From: UBA9659 sp965208605
Lineage (GTDB): Bacteria; Pseudomonadota; Gammaproteobacteria; Pseudomonadales; Azotimanducaceae
Assembly (NCBI GenBank): GCA_965208605.1
Contig: OZ242345.1
Coordinates: forward strand, 2,480,001-2,544,000
Reading direction: 5' to 3'
Length of the DNA stretch: 64,000 nucleotides
Part shown: one piece after another, positions 7,933 to 16,332 of the stretch
Numbering within the stretch: the first letter of the stretch is position 1
Layout of the letters: every line of letters begins with the position of its first letter
The notes under the pieces: generated by a model
Seen by the model: only the letters and a program-made list of their open reading frames with translations
Told to the model about the DNA's origin: nothing
The model's database searches: none
Program-made: the position numbers and the translations under genes

Positions 7933-8964
7933 TTGCCCCAACATCCATTTCATCAACCCAGAGGCAGGCTGGTATCCCTTACAGTCTCATCAAAAGCGCT
8001 TGCCGCTAACCTCTGTGGCGACCCTGATAGCCGTACTATAGCGATTTATCTGCCTGAAGATTACGCCCGGACGGCGCAACAGTATCCGCTCTTGGTCGAC
8101 CTTGCCGGCTTTACCGGTAGCGGCTTGGGGCATGTGGGCTGGAAGGTCTATCAGGAAAATATACCTCAGCGCGTTGATCGATTGATCAGCGAGGGCAAGA
8201 TGGGCCCAGCCATCTTGGCATTCCCTGATTGTTTTACCTCCCTCGGCGGCAATCAGTACATCAATTCAACTGCTCTGGGTCAGTGGGAGGATTTCCTCTG
8301 CGATGACCTGCTCCCGGCCTTGGAGCGGGAGTTTCGGATCCTGCCGGGTGCCTCGCATCGCGCTGTATTCGGCAAGTCCAGCGGCGGTTATGGTGCTTTG
8401 GTGCAAGGCATGTTGCATGCGGACACCTGGGCAGCGGTGGCTTGTCATTCGGGCGATATGGGTTTTGAGCTCTGCTATAGGGGAGATATGCCGGGTCTGC
8501 TCAGGGCACTCCAAGCCAGTAATAATGACATTGAGACCTTTGTAAATAACATTCATACCAGTCGTAAAATGACCGGCGGCAATATGCACCAACTGATGAC
8601 CCTGGCCATGGCAGCAAGTTATGACCCTGACCCGAGTGTCCCTTTCGGCATCCGGCTACCGGTCAGCGAAGCTACATGTGAATTGCTACCGGAGCGCTGG
8701 GAAAACTGGCAAGCATGGGATCCGGTACTCATGATTGATCGGCAAGAAGTGCAGGACAACCTGAAGTCATTAAAAGGATTGTTCATTGATTGTGGTACTA
8801 AAGACCAGTACAACCTGGTGTATGGTGCTCGCCAACTCGTCAGGAAGTTGCAAGGATATGATATTCAGCATCACTATGAAGAATTTCCAGATAATCACTC
8901 TAGCGTTGATTACCGTATGGATGTTTCGCTACCCTGGTTATATGACGTAATCAAAGGTGCATAG
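7933..8964 (+). CDS. Esterase D-type alpha/beta hydrolase
   Basis: Serine esterase of the putative-esterase (EstD/PF00756-like) family. The nucleophile elbow is GKSSGGYGA, preceded by the oxyanion-region sequence LVDLAGFTGSG. A C-terminal Asp (FIDCGTKDQYN) and His (FPDNHSSVDY) complete the likely catalytic triad. No signal peptide is seen, so it is probably cytoplasmic. The frame is open from an ATG at 7819, but that ATG has no ribosome site and lies by a repeat. A TTG at 7933 has AGGGA seven bases upstream and gives 343 aa beginning close to the first conserved strand, so I prefer it; the start is uncertain. The substrate cannot be told. Confidence 0.8.
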   Translation: MPQHPFHQPRGRLVSLTVSSKALAANLCGDPDSRTIAIYLPEDYARTAQQYPLLVDLAGFTGSGLGHVGWKVYQENIPQRVDRLISEGKMGPAILAFPDCFTSLGGNQYINSTALGQWEDFLCDDLLPALEREFRILPGASHRAVFGKSSGGYGALVQGMLHADTWAAVACHSGDMGFELCYRGDMPGLLRALQASNNDIETFVNNIHTSRKMTGGNMHQLMTLAMAASYDPDPSVPFGIRLPVSEATCELLPERWENWQAWDPVLMIDRQEVQDNLKSLKGLFIDCGTKDQYNLVYGARQLVRKLQGYDIQHHYEEFPDNHSSVDYRMDVSLPWLYDVIKGA

Positions 8965-8966
8965 CA

Positions 8967-9040
8967 ACTAATTATACAAACTATTTACAAAGACTTTTTC
9001 TACAAACTATTTATACACACTGTTTATACACCAAGAAGGG
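8967..9040. repeat. AT-rich degenerate tandem repeat before the hydrolase gene
   Basis: Four drifting copies of ACAAACTATTTATACA in front of the ribosome site of the next gene. Several TATTTAT/TTTATAC words could act as -10 boxes, so promoter strength may depend on copy number. Confidence 0.6.
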
Positions 9041-9052
9041 GGAGTAAAAATT

Positions 9053-10045
9053 ATGCAAAAAATAATAAGGACGATTTCCAGAGCAACTTTTTCAACAATG
9101 TTTTTAACGACGCTACTTCTGGGGGCACCACTCTGTGTTGGCCATGCTGCCCCTGAGGCACCAAAGCCGATGGCGCTGGATGCCTTGATGCAAGCCTTTG
9201 GCTGGAGCTTTGAGGAAACCGAAATTACCACGCAAAAGATCACCAAAGATTTTTATGTGCTCTTTGGTGCTGGTGGCAACATAGGTGTCAGTGTGGGTGA
9301 TGACGGTGTGTTTATTGTTGATGATCAATTTCCCCAGCTGATGCCAAAAATTAAAGCAGCAATTAACAAACTGGGCGGAGATGATATTGATTTTGCGGTG
9401 ACGACTCACTGGCATTTTGATCACGCGGAAGGGAATCTGGTGCTGGGACGAGAAGGCACCTGGTTGGTAGCGCATGAAAACTCACGGCAGATGATGCAGG
9501 ACGAGCACCTGATCAATCTTGTCGTGGTCTCATACCTTCAAGAAGCCTACCCGGAACATGCCTTGCCGGATATCACCTTTGATGATGCTATGCAGTTTCA
9601 TTTTAATGGTCAGCAGATAGACCTCCTGCATTTTGGTCCCGCGCATACCACTGGCGATACCGGAGTATATTTCCGTGGTGTTAATGCGGTGCATCTGGGT
9701 GATGTTTATAACAATTCCGGCTATCCCTTTATTGATACCGGCAATGGCGGTTCCCTGTCTGGGGTCATCAATTTCTGTACTGAAATACTCAAACGCATTG
9801 ATAAGGACACTGTGGTGATACCCGGGCATGGCCCGGTGGTCGGTTATCAAGAACTGGTTGAGTATGTGGATATGCTGACGACGGTGCACAGCAGAATCTT
9901 AGCACTGATTGCCGAGGGCGCCTCCTTGGAGGCGGTATACGAAGCCCAGCCGACCCGTGAATACGACCAGGCTAAGGGTGATAACACGGGCTTTATCAAC
10001 AGAGCCTATATGAGCCTCACACATAAAACGGGTGCTGTGCAATAA
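9053..10045 (+). CDS. Exported metallo-beta-lactamase-fold hydrolase
   Basis: A 330-aa protein with an N-terminal signal peptide (hydrophobic core FSTMFLTTLLLGA, cleavage likely after GHA). The zinc motif is TTHWHFDHAEGN, later ligands are His in FGPAHTTGD, Asp in HLGDVYNN, and His in VIPGHGPV. The set matches class B-type MBL-fold enzymes, and the family includes subclass B3-like lactamases, lactonases and quinoprotein-relay hydrolases. A strong GGGGGAG ribosome site precedes the ATG. It is followed by the epoxide-hydrolase-like gene after a short tandem repeat, so the two may be co-transcribed. A role in antibiotic resistance is not supported by context. Confidence 0.88.
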   Translation: MQKIIRTISRATFSTMFLTTLLLGAPLCVGHAAPEAPKPMALDALMQAFGWSFEETEITTQKITKDFYVLFGAGGNIGVSVGDDGVFIVDDQFPQLMPKIKAAINKLGGDDIDFAVTTHWHFDHAEGNLVLGREGTWLVAHENSRQMMQDEHLINLVVVSYLQEAYPEHALPDITFDDAMQFHFNGQQIDLLHFGPAHTTGDTGVYFRGVNAVHLGDVYNNSGYPFIDTGNGGSLSGVINFCTEILKRIDKDTVVIPGHGPVVGYQELVEYVDMLTTVHSRILALIAEGASLEAVYEAQPTREYDQAKGDNTGFINRAYMSLTHKTGAVQ

Positions 10046-10092
10046 GCGCGTTGCAATAGACGCGCGCTGCAATAGGCGCGTTGCAATCACCC
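10043..10092. repeat. Short tandem repeat between two hydrolase genes
   Basis: Three imperfect copies of GCGCGTTGCAATAGAC follow directly on the stop codon of the MBL-fold gene. Confidence 0.8.
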
Positions 10093-10112
10093 CTTATATC
10101 TGGAGATAGATA

Positions 10113-11069
10113 ATGACGGTGTCTTTTCCCAAACCCAAGATGCTCAGTTGCGGTGCGCTTGAACTTGAGGTCTATCAAGCAGGGGGGGGCGGTATCCCCC
10201 TGGTGCTTGCTCACGGCTGGCCGGAACATGCCTATAGCTGGCGTTACCAGATACCCGCCTTAGTGGAGCAGGGCTACCATGTCATCGCACCTAACCAGCG
10301 AGGTTATGGCAACAGCAGCAGGCCTGAAGATGTTGAGGCTTATGATATTCACCACTTGACCGGTGACCACACGGCACTCTTGGATGCGCTTGGCATTGAG
10401 AAGGCTATTTATGTGGGGCATGACTGGGGGGCAATAGTGGTCTGGGCTCAGGCACTGATGAATCCTGAAAGGGTGATGGGTGTTGCTAATCTATCGGTGC
10501 CTTTTCGCGCCAGAGAGGCAGCTGACCCGGTTGCATTTTGGGAGAAGATGCTCGGCACGGATTTTTACATCGTGCACTTCAATCGACAGCCCGGGGTAGC
10601 GGCTAACATCTTTGAAAAAAATACCAAGCGTTTCCTGACCAATATGTATCGAACAAAACACTGGTTGGACAAGGCAGAGAACCAACCGGCTGGCGGTTCC
10701 ATCATTGGGTTTGCTGAGCAAGAGACGAGCCGTGGTGAATTGATGATGTCCGAAGAGGAACTTGAGGTCTTTGTAGAAGCATTCAATATCAGTGGCTTCC
10801 ATGCGCCCTGCAACTGGTATCGCAACTTCACCCGTAACTGGGAAACCACCGAGGGGCTGGAACAGAAGGTAGTACAACCCGCACTCATGCTCTACGGCAA
10901 GTACGACATGGTGCCGCAAGCGGATATGTCGGCGTATGTGCGCGACCTTGAATTACACACCCTGGATTGTGGGCATTGGATTCAGCAGGAAGAGCCAGCG
11001 GCAACCAATCGCATTTTGGTGGAATGGCTCAATCGTAAAATGAAGCCGCTGTTTCCTCAGGCAGCATGA
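10113..11069 (+). CDS. Epoxide hydrolase-like alpha/beta hydrolase
   Basis: A 318-aa enzyme of the soluble epoxide hydrolase/haloalkane dehalogenase group. HGWPEHAYSWR supplies the HGxP oxyanion motif, NQRGYGNSSRPE the conserved loop, and GHDWGA the Asp nucleophile. The closing His is in LDCGHWIQQEEP, and acid Asp is probably in YGKYDMVP. Lid tyrosines typical of epoxide hydrolases (FYIVHF, NWYRNF) are present, favouring epoxide hydrolase over dehalogenase. TCTGGAG provides the ribosome site. The stop overlaps the arfB start by four bases (ATGA). Confidence 0.88.
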   Translation: MTVSFPKPKMLSCGALELEVYQAGGGGIPLVLAHGWPEHAYSWRYQIPALVEQGYHVIAPNQRGYGNSSRPEDVEAYDIHHLTGDHTALLDALGIEKAIYVGHDWGAIVVWAQALMNPERVMGVANLSVPFRAREAADPVAFWEKMLGTDFYIVHFNRQPGVAANIFEKNTKRFLTNMYRTKHWLDKAENQPAGGSIIGFAEQETSRGELMMSEEELEVFVEAFNISGFHAPCNWYRNFTRNWETTEGLEQKVVQPALMLYGKYDMVPQADMSAYVRDLELHTLDCGHWIQQEEPAATNRILVEWLNRKMKPLFPQAA

Positions 11070-11470
11070 TCCGCGTCCAAGACATTCCTGAAAATGAATT
11101 AGTCATCAGTGCGGTACGGGCGAGCGGTCCCGGCGGGCAGCATGTGAATAAGGTCGCCACGGCCATTCATCTGCGCTTTGATGTGCCTGCTTCTTCTCTG
11201 TCGCCGGTGCTGAAACAAAAACTGCTCAGATTAAAAGATCATCACACCAGTAGAGATGGCGTCATCGTCATCAAGGCTCGTGCCTATCGTAGCCAGACAA
11301 AGAACAGACATGATGCGCTGTCCAGACTTGACGCGCTACTACAGCAAGCCCAGAAGGTGAGAAGGACCCGCAGGGCAACAAGCCCCACCCGGGCATCCAT
11401 CAAACGACGACTGGATGCCAAACATATCCGAGGTGAACGCAAACGCCTCCGGGGCAGGGTGGATGATTGA
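11066..11470 (+). CDS. arfB: Alternative ribosome-rescue factor B (peptidyl-tRNA hydrolase)
   Basis: ArfB/YaeJ homologue that frees peptides from stalled ribosomes without a stop codon. At 134 aa it fits the family (about 140). The catalytic GGQ lies in SGPGGQHVNK (residues about 22-31). The C-terminal third is a Lys/Arg-rich tail (KRRLDAKHIRGERKRLRGR) that in this family enters the mRNA channel. The ATG overlaps the upstream hydrolase stop (ATGA), so translation is probably coupled. Confidence 0.95.
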   Translation: MIRVQDIPENELVISAVRASGPGGQHVNKVATAIHLRFDVPASSLSPVLKQKLLRLKDHHTSRDGVIVIKARAYRSQTKNRHDALSRLDALLQQAQKVRRTRRATSPTRASIKRRLDAKHIRGERKRLRGRVDD

Positions 11471-11530
11471 GGGCTTTTGGTTACTTGAAACTACTGTGCT
11501 ATATCTTGAGTATGCAAGAAGAATAATACT

Positions 11531-13900
11531 ATGGCTATATTTTATCCAGCATTAGAAGCAGTAGAGCAATTAACACCCGTACCAACGGAGGGAGAGCGGC
11601 ATGCGTTAGAAGTATTGCAAGACTTGCCAGATGATTATGAGATTTATTTCCAGCCTTTTATTCATGGGAACAGGCCAGACATTCTTGTTATGAGAAAAGA
11701 CTATGGAGTACTGATTATTGTGGTGAAAGATTGGCTGTTGGAGAATTATCATATTGATGATGAAAATCAGTGGATATTATCACGAGACAATATTCTTGTT
11801 AAATCCCCACTACGACAAGTGAAAGCATATAAAGATAATTTACACAATCTGCATCTTCCTTCGCTTATTGAAAAGGGTATAGAAGATCGGCGTTACTATG
11901 GACTGATAAAGACTGCTGTTTACATTCACACTGATGAGTCAATAAATGAATTCAGTAAAAAATATCATATAAAAAAAGATAAATACTGCGTTATCTACGA
12001 TAAAAATAATTTCAGTATCAAAAATATATCGGAATATTCTACAAGGCGTTATCCAAGTGTTTTATTTAATCTAGATATATATAAAGAGTTCAAAGCTATT
12101 TTGTCGCCTGCTTTTCACACTCTAGAGGAAGGGGATAAAAATATCAAATTAAGCAGGAAGCAAAAAGAGTTATCAGAAAGCAAAGCTAAACATCAAAAAA
12201 TCAAAGGCATCGCAGGGTCTGGAAAAACAATCCTTCTAGCACAAAGAGCAGTAAACTCTCATCTGAGACATAAAGGCAAGGTTTTAATTTTGTCTTTCAA
12301 TAGCGCACTAAAGAATTACATTCTAGAAGCTATTGCTAAAGTAAATGAAAATTTCCATTGGAGAAATTTTTATACCAATCATTATCATGCCTTCATAGCA
12401 GTAGAAGCAAACAATCAAAACATTGAAAACATTGACTACTCTAATATAGATTTGTTTGAGCAGGTTAAAGATAAAATTGTCAAATATAAAGCAATTTTTA
12501 TTGATGAAATTCAAGATTATGAAACAGAATGGATAAGAATCATAAAAAAATATTTTCTTGAAGAAAACGGTGAATTGGTAGTAGTGGGAGACGAAAAACA
12601 AAATGTTTACGACATAGCGTTAACCGAGAGAAAACCAAATACAACTATTCCCGGTGCCTGGATTGGACTCAATGAATCTTTTAGATTGGGCAATAGCATG
12701 TTATTTCTCGCTGAAGATTTCCAGAAAGAATTTTTCGCAGATAAGTATGACTTTGATAAAGCGGTATCTAATCAGTCAGATCTTTTTGAAGAAATAAGCT
12801 ACAGGCAGTTTAAGGATGACGATACTATTCATGATGTTTCTGAATTTCTGGTCAATAAAATTAATGAGGTAGGCGTTGGGTCACAGAATATTTGTATCCT
12901 AGCCAGAACTAATGATTTGCTGACGGAGATTGATTATGAAATAAGAAACTCATCTACATACACAACATTTACTACGTTTGAGAATCATGAATGGAATAGG
13001 GGTAAAAAAATAGAATCATGGAAAATAAGAAACATAAGAAAAAACAAAAGACAGAATTTTAAGATACACTTTGAAGGTATCAATTTATCTACTATTCATA
13101 GCTTTAAAGGCTGGGAAATAGATACTTTGTTTTTGATTATAGATGAATCCGGTTCTGAAATTGATGAACTGATATACACAGCAATCACCAGATGCAAAGG
13201 TAGGCTGTTCGTATTAAATATAGGGAATGAAAGATACAATCAGTTTTTCAGTAGAAATATAAAAACAGTAGATGCAGAGAGGAAGCTAAAAGCAGATGAA
13301 AGTATTGTAGTCAGCGGTCAATTAGAGAAAGCAAAAGAAATAGAGCAACCAGAAAATACGGAGCAGCAAGAACAAACCAGAAAACCAGAGAAAACAGAAC
13401 AGAAAACAATTGATCGGGTTAAATTAGAAGCTAGAGAGAGAAATGATGAACAGGATATTTTGTATTCCATAACTGCACTAGCGAAAGGTAACAAATTTCA
13501 GGTTCTTATACTGGGTGAAATTTCAGAAAAGGAACATATCTCAAAATTGAAAATATCTCTTCAAGATCATTTTAGTACATATAATACGGAAGAAGAAATA
13601 GTATGGAACGTAGAGCATTGGGACAATAATAAATTAAAGAATAAAGGTGTAAAAACTCTTAGAAAACCCAATACAAAATACTCTTTATTGATAACTGGGC
13701 AAATTCATAATCATTCAATTAGGGGAATCCAAAAAGCCAACGTTTTAGAAGAGCTTTCAGATAGAAATAAGTATCCTGAAATGATAGAAGGGTCGTCAAA
13801 ACCACAAAGGCTATTATCAAAAAATGACTTTAATAGTCTCCCAAGTAGAATAGACAGTCATTTCAGAAAATATGCTCAATCGTGTCGTCATGAGCGCTAG
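11531..13900 (+). CDS. NERD-like/UvrD-type SF1 helicase, AT-rich
   Basis: A 789-aa protein. The N-terminal region (1-120) resembles the NERD nuclease domain (Glu22, Asp50 in RPDILVM), but the expected E-x-K is V64-V65-K66, so the nuclease site looks altered. SF1 helicase motifs follow: Walker A GIAGSGKT (~225), IFIDEIQDYE (~322), VVGDEKQNVYD, STIHSFKGWEIDT and YTAITRCKGR (~547). After an E/Q/K-rich linker (~600-640) comes a ~150-residue C-terminal region I cannot assign. Composition is far more AT-rich than the flanking genes, and it sits alone facing the amidohydrolase gene. NERD-helicase proteins occur in defence islands; that role is inferred here. Confidence 0.85.
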   Translation: MAIFYPALEAVEQLTPVPTEGERHALEVLQDLPDDYEIYFQPFIHGNRPDILVMRKDYGVLIIVVKDWLLENYHIDDENQWILSRDNILVKSPLRQVKAYKDNLHNLHLPSLIEKGIEDRRYYGLIKTAVYIHTDESINEFSKKYHIKKDKYCVIYDKNNFSIKNISEYSTRRYPSVLFNLDIYKEFKAILSPAFHTLEEGDKNIKLSRKQKELSESKAKHQKIKGIAGSGKTILLAQRAVNSHLRHKGKVLILSFNSALKNYILEAIAKVNENFHWRNFYTNHYHAFIAVEANNQNIENIDYSNIDLFEQVKDKIVKYKAIFIDEIQDYETEWIRIIKKYFLEENGELVVVGDEKQNVYDIALTERKPNTTIPGAWIGLNESFRLGNSMLFLAEDFQKEFFADKYDFDKAVSNQSDLFEEISYRQFKDDDTIHDVSEFLVNKINEVGVGSQNICILARTNDLLTEIDYEIRNSSTYTTFTTFENHEWNRGKKIESWKIRNIRKNKRQNFKIHFEGINLSTIHSFKGWEIDTLFLIIDESGSEIDELIYTAITRCKGRLFVLNIGNERYNQFFSRNIKTVDAERKLKADESIVVSGQLEKAKEIEQPENTEQQEQTRKPEKTEQKTIDRVKLEARERNDEQDILYSITALAKGNKFQVLILGEISEKEHISKLKISLQDHFSTYNTEEEIVWNVEHWDNNKLKNKGVKTLRKPNTKYSLLITGQIHNHSIRGIQKANVLEELSDRNKYPEMIEGSSKPQRLLSKNDFNSLPSRIDSHFRKYAQSCRHER

Positions 13901-13911
13901 GCTCTGCTAGC

Positions 13912-15246
13912 TTAAGACCCCTGCAACAACTCCATCAAACCGGTCACAGTCGCTTCAACACCCATGCGAATTGAGGCCTCGGCATCAATCTTAAAGAGTG
14001 GGGAATGGTGGGAGGGCACGGGCTCGCCGCCAGCCATCTCTGCATCAATATCCCTCTGGAGTGTGCCGCCGACAATAAAGTAGGTGCTAGGGATATAAGG
14101 GTCTGTCGTAAAGTAAGGGAAGTCTTCCGCGCCCATCCCCAGACGTTTTTGCTCAAAGAAAACATCCTCACCCCAGCGGTCATGCCAGACTGCCCGCAGG
14201 CGCCGGGTCAAGGCGGCATTGTTCACAGTGGGCGGCACACCCTCGTCAGATATAATGACCTCGGGCAACTTATCTTCCGGCAAGCCGGCCACTCTGCCCA
14301 TGTTCTCCGCCACGCGTTTTATGCCGTCCAGCAGGATTTTCCGAGTCTCCAAATTGTCATTGCGCACCGTCAGCTGTAGGTGTGCCCGGTCGGGAATAAT
14401 GTTGTGCTTGGTGCCCGCGTGAAAGGACCCAACAGTAATCACCCCGGCTTCCCGCGGTGCCAGGGTTCGGCTCACTACGGTTTGCAAAGCGAGCACTATC
14501 TGCGACCCAAGCACTACCGGGTCAACACCTCGGTGAGGCGATGCACCATGCGCACCCACGCCATGAATGATGATGTCCACCGTATCGGCGCCAGAAAAGG
14601 GCGCTCCCTCAGTGACCCCCAACTTGCCCGTGGGAATGGAAGAAAAGACATGGAAGGCAAGCGCGTAGTCTGGTTGTCCGAACCGTTGCCAGATGCCATC
14701 CTTCATCATCTGGTCGGCACCTCCGACCCGTTCTTCCGCGGGCTGCCCAACCAGCATCAATGTACCCGACCAGTCGGCGCGAGATGCGGCCATCCGCCGC
14801 GCCGTGCCTACCAGAGAAGTTATATGTACATCGTGCCCGCAGGCGTGCATCACGGGTACCAGATTGCCGTCCCAATCCTCTTGCATGGCAACGGAGGCGT
14901 TGGGCAGACCGGATTTTTCCTTCACTGGCAAGCCGTCCATATCCGCCCGCATCATCACCAGAGGCCCCGCACCGTTTTCCATCATCGCGACGAGACCGGT
15001 GCCGCCCACACCTTCCGTAACCTCAAAGCCCGCCGCGCGTAGTTCTTTAGCCAGGCGCTTTGCAGTCTGGACTTCCAGAGAGGACAATTCCGGGTTGCGA
15101 TGGAAATAATCAAACACCGTCGCCAGATGGTTTTTGTAGTCCTTGTGAACTGCCCGACTCAAATCATCAGCCGAGGCGCTCGTCACAGTCCCGAGGCAAG
15201 CCACCAGGCTCGCCGCCAGTAGTAGATTTTTTAATGAGATATTCAT
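13912..15246 (-). CDS. Exported M20 amidohydrolase (hippurate/IAA-amino-acid hydrolase type)
   Basis: A 444-aa metallo-amidohydrolase that cleaves N-acyl amino acids. A signal peptide (LLLAASLVACLGTVTSASA) sends it to the periplasm. Metal-binding motifs are present: MRADMDGLP, MHACGHDVHIT, GQPAEERVGGA and MGAEDFPYF, with the dimerisation-domain sequence HGASPHRGVDP. The 3' end faces the helicase gene with 11 bp between stops. Substrate is not determined by the sequence. Confidence 0.92.
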   Translation of the reverse strand: MNISLKNLLLAASLVACLGTVTSASADDLSRAVHKDYKNHLATVFDYFHRNPELSSLEVQTAKRLAKELRAAGFEVTEGVGGTGLVAMMENGAGPLVMMRADMDGLPVKEKSGLPNASVAMQEDWDGNLVPVMHACGHDVHITSLVGTARRMAASRADWSGTLMLVGQPAEERVGGADQMMKDGIWQRFGQPDYALAFHVFSSIPTGKLGVTEGAPFSGADTVDIIIHGVGAHGASPHRGVDPVVLGSQIVLALQTVVSRTLAPREAGVITVGSFHAGTKHNIIPDRAHLQLTVRNDNLETRKILLDGIKRVAENMGRVAGLPEDKLPEVIISDEGVPPTVNNAALTRRLRAVWHDRWGEDVFFEQKRLGMGAEDFPYFTTDPYIPSTYFIVGGTLQRDIDAEMAGGEPVPSHHSPLFKIDAEASIRMGVEATVTGLMELLQGS

Positions 15247-15331
15247 CTTCTGTCATCCAAAATGAGATTGATGGCATAGGCTAGCACAATAAACATCTAT
15301 TGGTTCATAACATGTGGTACTCCAGTGGCTG

Positions 15332-15366
15332 TCATTCTCGCCTTCTTTTGATTCTGACGGCGGAGT
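15332..15366. repeat. REP-like element, class 3, single copy
   Basis: GTCATTCTCGCCTTCTTTTGATTCTGACGG: the shell with the class 3 core, just upstream of the cyclophilin leader. Confidence 0.65.
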
Positions 15367-15420
15367 GTCCCTGCTCCTTCTGGCGGCTTAGGGCGCGATC
15401 AAGAAACATTATGTTCACAA

Positions 15421-15485
15421 TATCCGCAGAAAATTTGATAAACTGAAGGCTATGGGATTTTATTGGAAAAACCGAGAAATCTATT
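15421..15485 (+). promoter_or_regulatory. Conserved leader, copy 1 (before cyclophilin)
   Basis: A stretch of about 62 bp from CCGCAGAAAA to the start codon. It is nearly the same as the stretch before the AAA ATPase gene at 33110, and related to that before the one at 16333. TTGATA, 17 bases, then TTTTAT could serve as -35 and -10. In the copies at 15421 and 33048 the last ~20 bases (GAGAAATCTATTATG) are almost identical up to the ATG. Confidence 0.75.
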
Positions 15486-16094
15486 ATGAAACAGATAACC
15501 AAACACGCGATGAAATATTTTCTTTTTGTCGCCGTGATATTTTCAATCGCAGCGGCAATTTTTTTGTCGCCGCTTTACAACCAAACCAACCAGAGAAACA
15601 CCATGATAAAAATGACAACCACGTTGGGTGAAATTGACATCCAACTGTATCCCGATGACGCGCCGGCAACGGTGAAAAATTTCATTGACTATGTGCAAAG
15701 TGGTCACTTTGATAACCTGATTTTCCACCGCGTAATCCCCGACTTTATGATTCAAGGTGGCGGTTTCACCGCAGATATGCAACAACGCAAAACCACGCCG
15801 CCGATTATCAACGAAGCGGACAACGGTTTGAAAAACACTGTCGGTACATTGTCCATGGCACGCACTTCCGATCCAAATTCCGCGACCTCGCAATTTTTTA
15901 TCAATCTAAAAGACAATGCGTTTCTCGACCACACCGCTAAAACGTCGCAAGGCTGGGGCTACGCGGTATTCGCCAAAGTGGTCAATGGCATGGACGTGGT
16001 TGAAAAAATCGGCGGCGTCGCTACCGGCAATGTCGGCGGGCATGGCGACGTGCCGAATGAACCTGTGGTGATACTCAAGGCGGAGGTGCTGTAG
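15486..16094 (+). CDS. Cyclophilin-type peptidyl-prolyl isomerase with N-terminal anchor
   Basis: A 202-aa protein. A membrane segment (YFLFVAVIFSIAAAIFLS, about 11-28) precedes a complete cyclophilin domain with FHRVIPDFMIQGG, MARTSDPNSATSQFFINL and GYAVFAKVVNGMDVV, the usual catalytic Arg and Gln/Phe residues. It is therefore probably periplasmic and anchored, or exported. Without the first 39 codons (ATG at 15603) it would equal a cytoplasmic PpiB, so that internal start is an alternative. Its leader is shared with two AAA ATPase genes, which is unexpected for a folding enzyme. Confidence 0.92.
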   Translation: MKQITKHAMKYFLFVAVIFSIAAAIFLSPLYNQTNQRNTMIKMTTTLGEIDIQLYPDDAPATVKNFIDYVQSGHFDNLIFHRVIPDFMIQGGGFTADMQQRKTTPPIINEADNGLKNTVGTLSMARTSDPNSATSQFFINLKDNAFLDHTAKTSQGWGYAVFAKVVNGMDVVEKIGGVATGNVGGHGDVPNEPVVILKAEVL

Positions 16095-16166
16095 ATTTAT
16101 CGATTCGTTTTTGCTGTGCTATTGCTAAGTTCAAAGGTAGTGGTTCTTGTTACGGTCGTTGCCGCT

Positions 16167-16216
16167 GGATCCCCGCCTGCCGGCAGGATGACGGGTTTGG
16201 GAGAATGACGACAAAA
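16167..16216. repeat. REP-like element, degenerate
   Basis: GGATCCCCGCCTGCCGGCAGG is followed by ATGACGG and GAGAATGACG, a shell variant whose core is a short palindrome (CCTGCCGGCAGG). Confidence 0.5.
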
Positions 16217-16271
16217 AAAAGGGGATCATCAAAAAAACTTGATAAAATCAAGAAAGGTTATGCAACAATAC

Positions 16272-16332
16272 CCGCAGAAAACTTGATAAACTTAAAACTG
16301 CAGAGATTCATTTGAAACACTAAGTCCTTATT
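16272..16332 (+). promoter_or_regulatory. Conserved leader, copy 2 (before AAA ATPase 1)
   Basis: 61 bp beginning CCGCAGAAAA, with TTGATAAACTTAAAACTGC identical to copy 3 at 33048. The right half has diverged from the other two copies, but the spacing to the ATG is kept within one base. TTGATA-17-ATTCAT is the putative promoter. Confidence 0.7.

Noticed and set aside
9053..10045. Antibiotic-resistance beta-lactamase
   Set aside because: The HxHxDH motif is common to many MBL-fold hydrolases, and the gene sits with an epoxide-hydrolase-like enzyme; resistance cannot be claimed.
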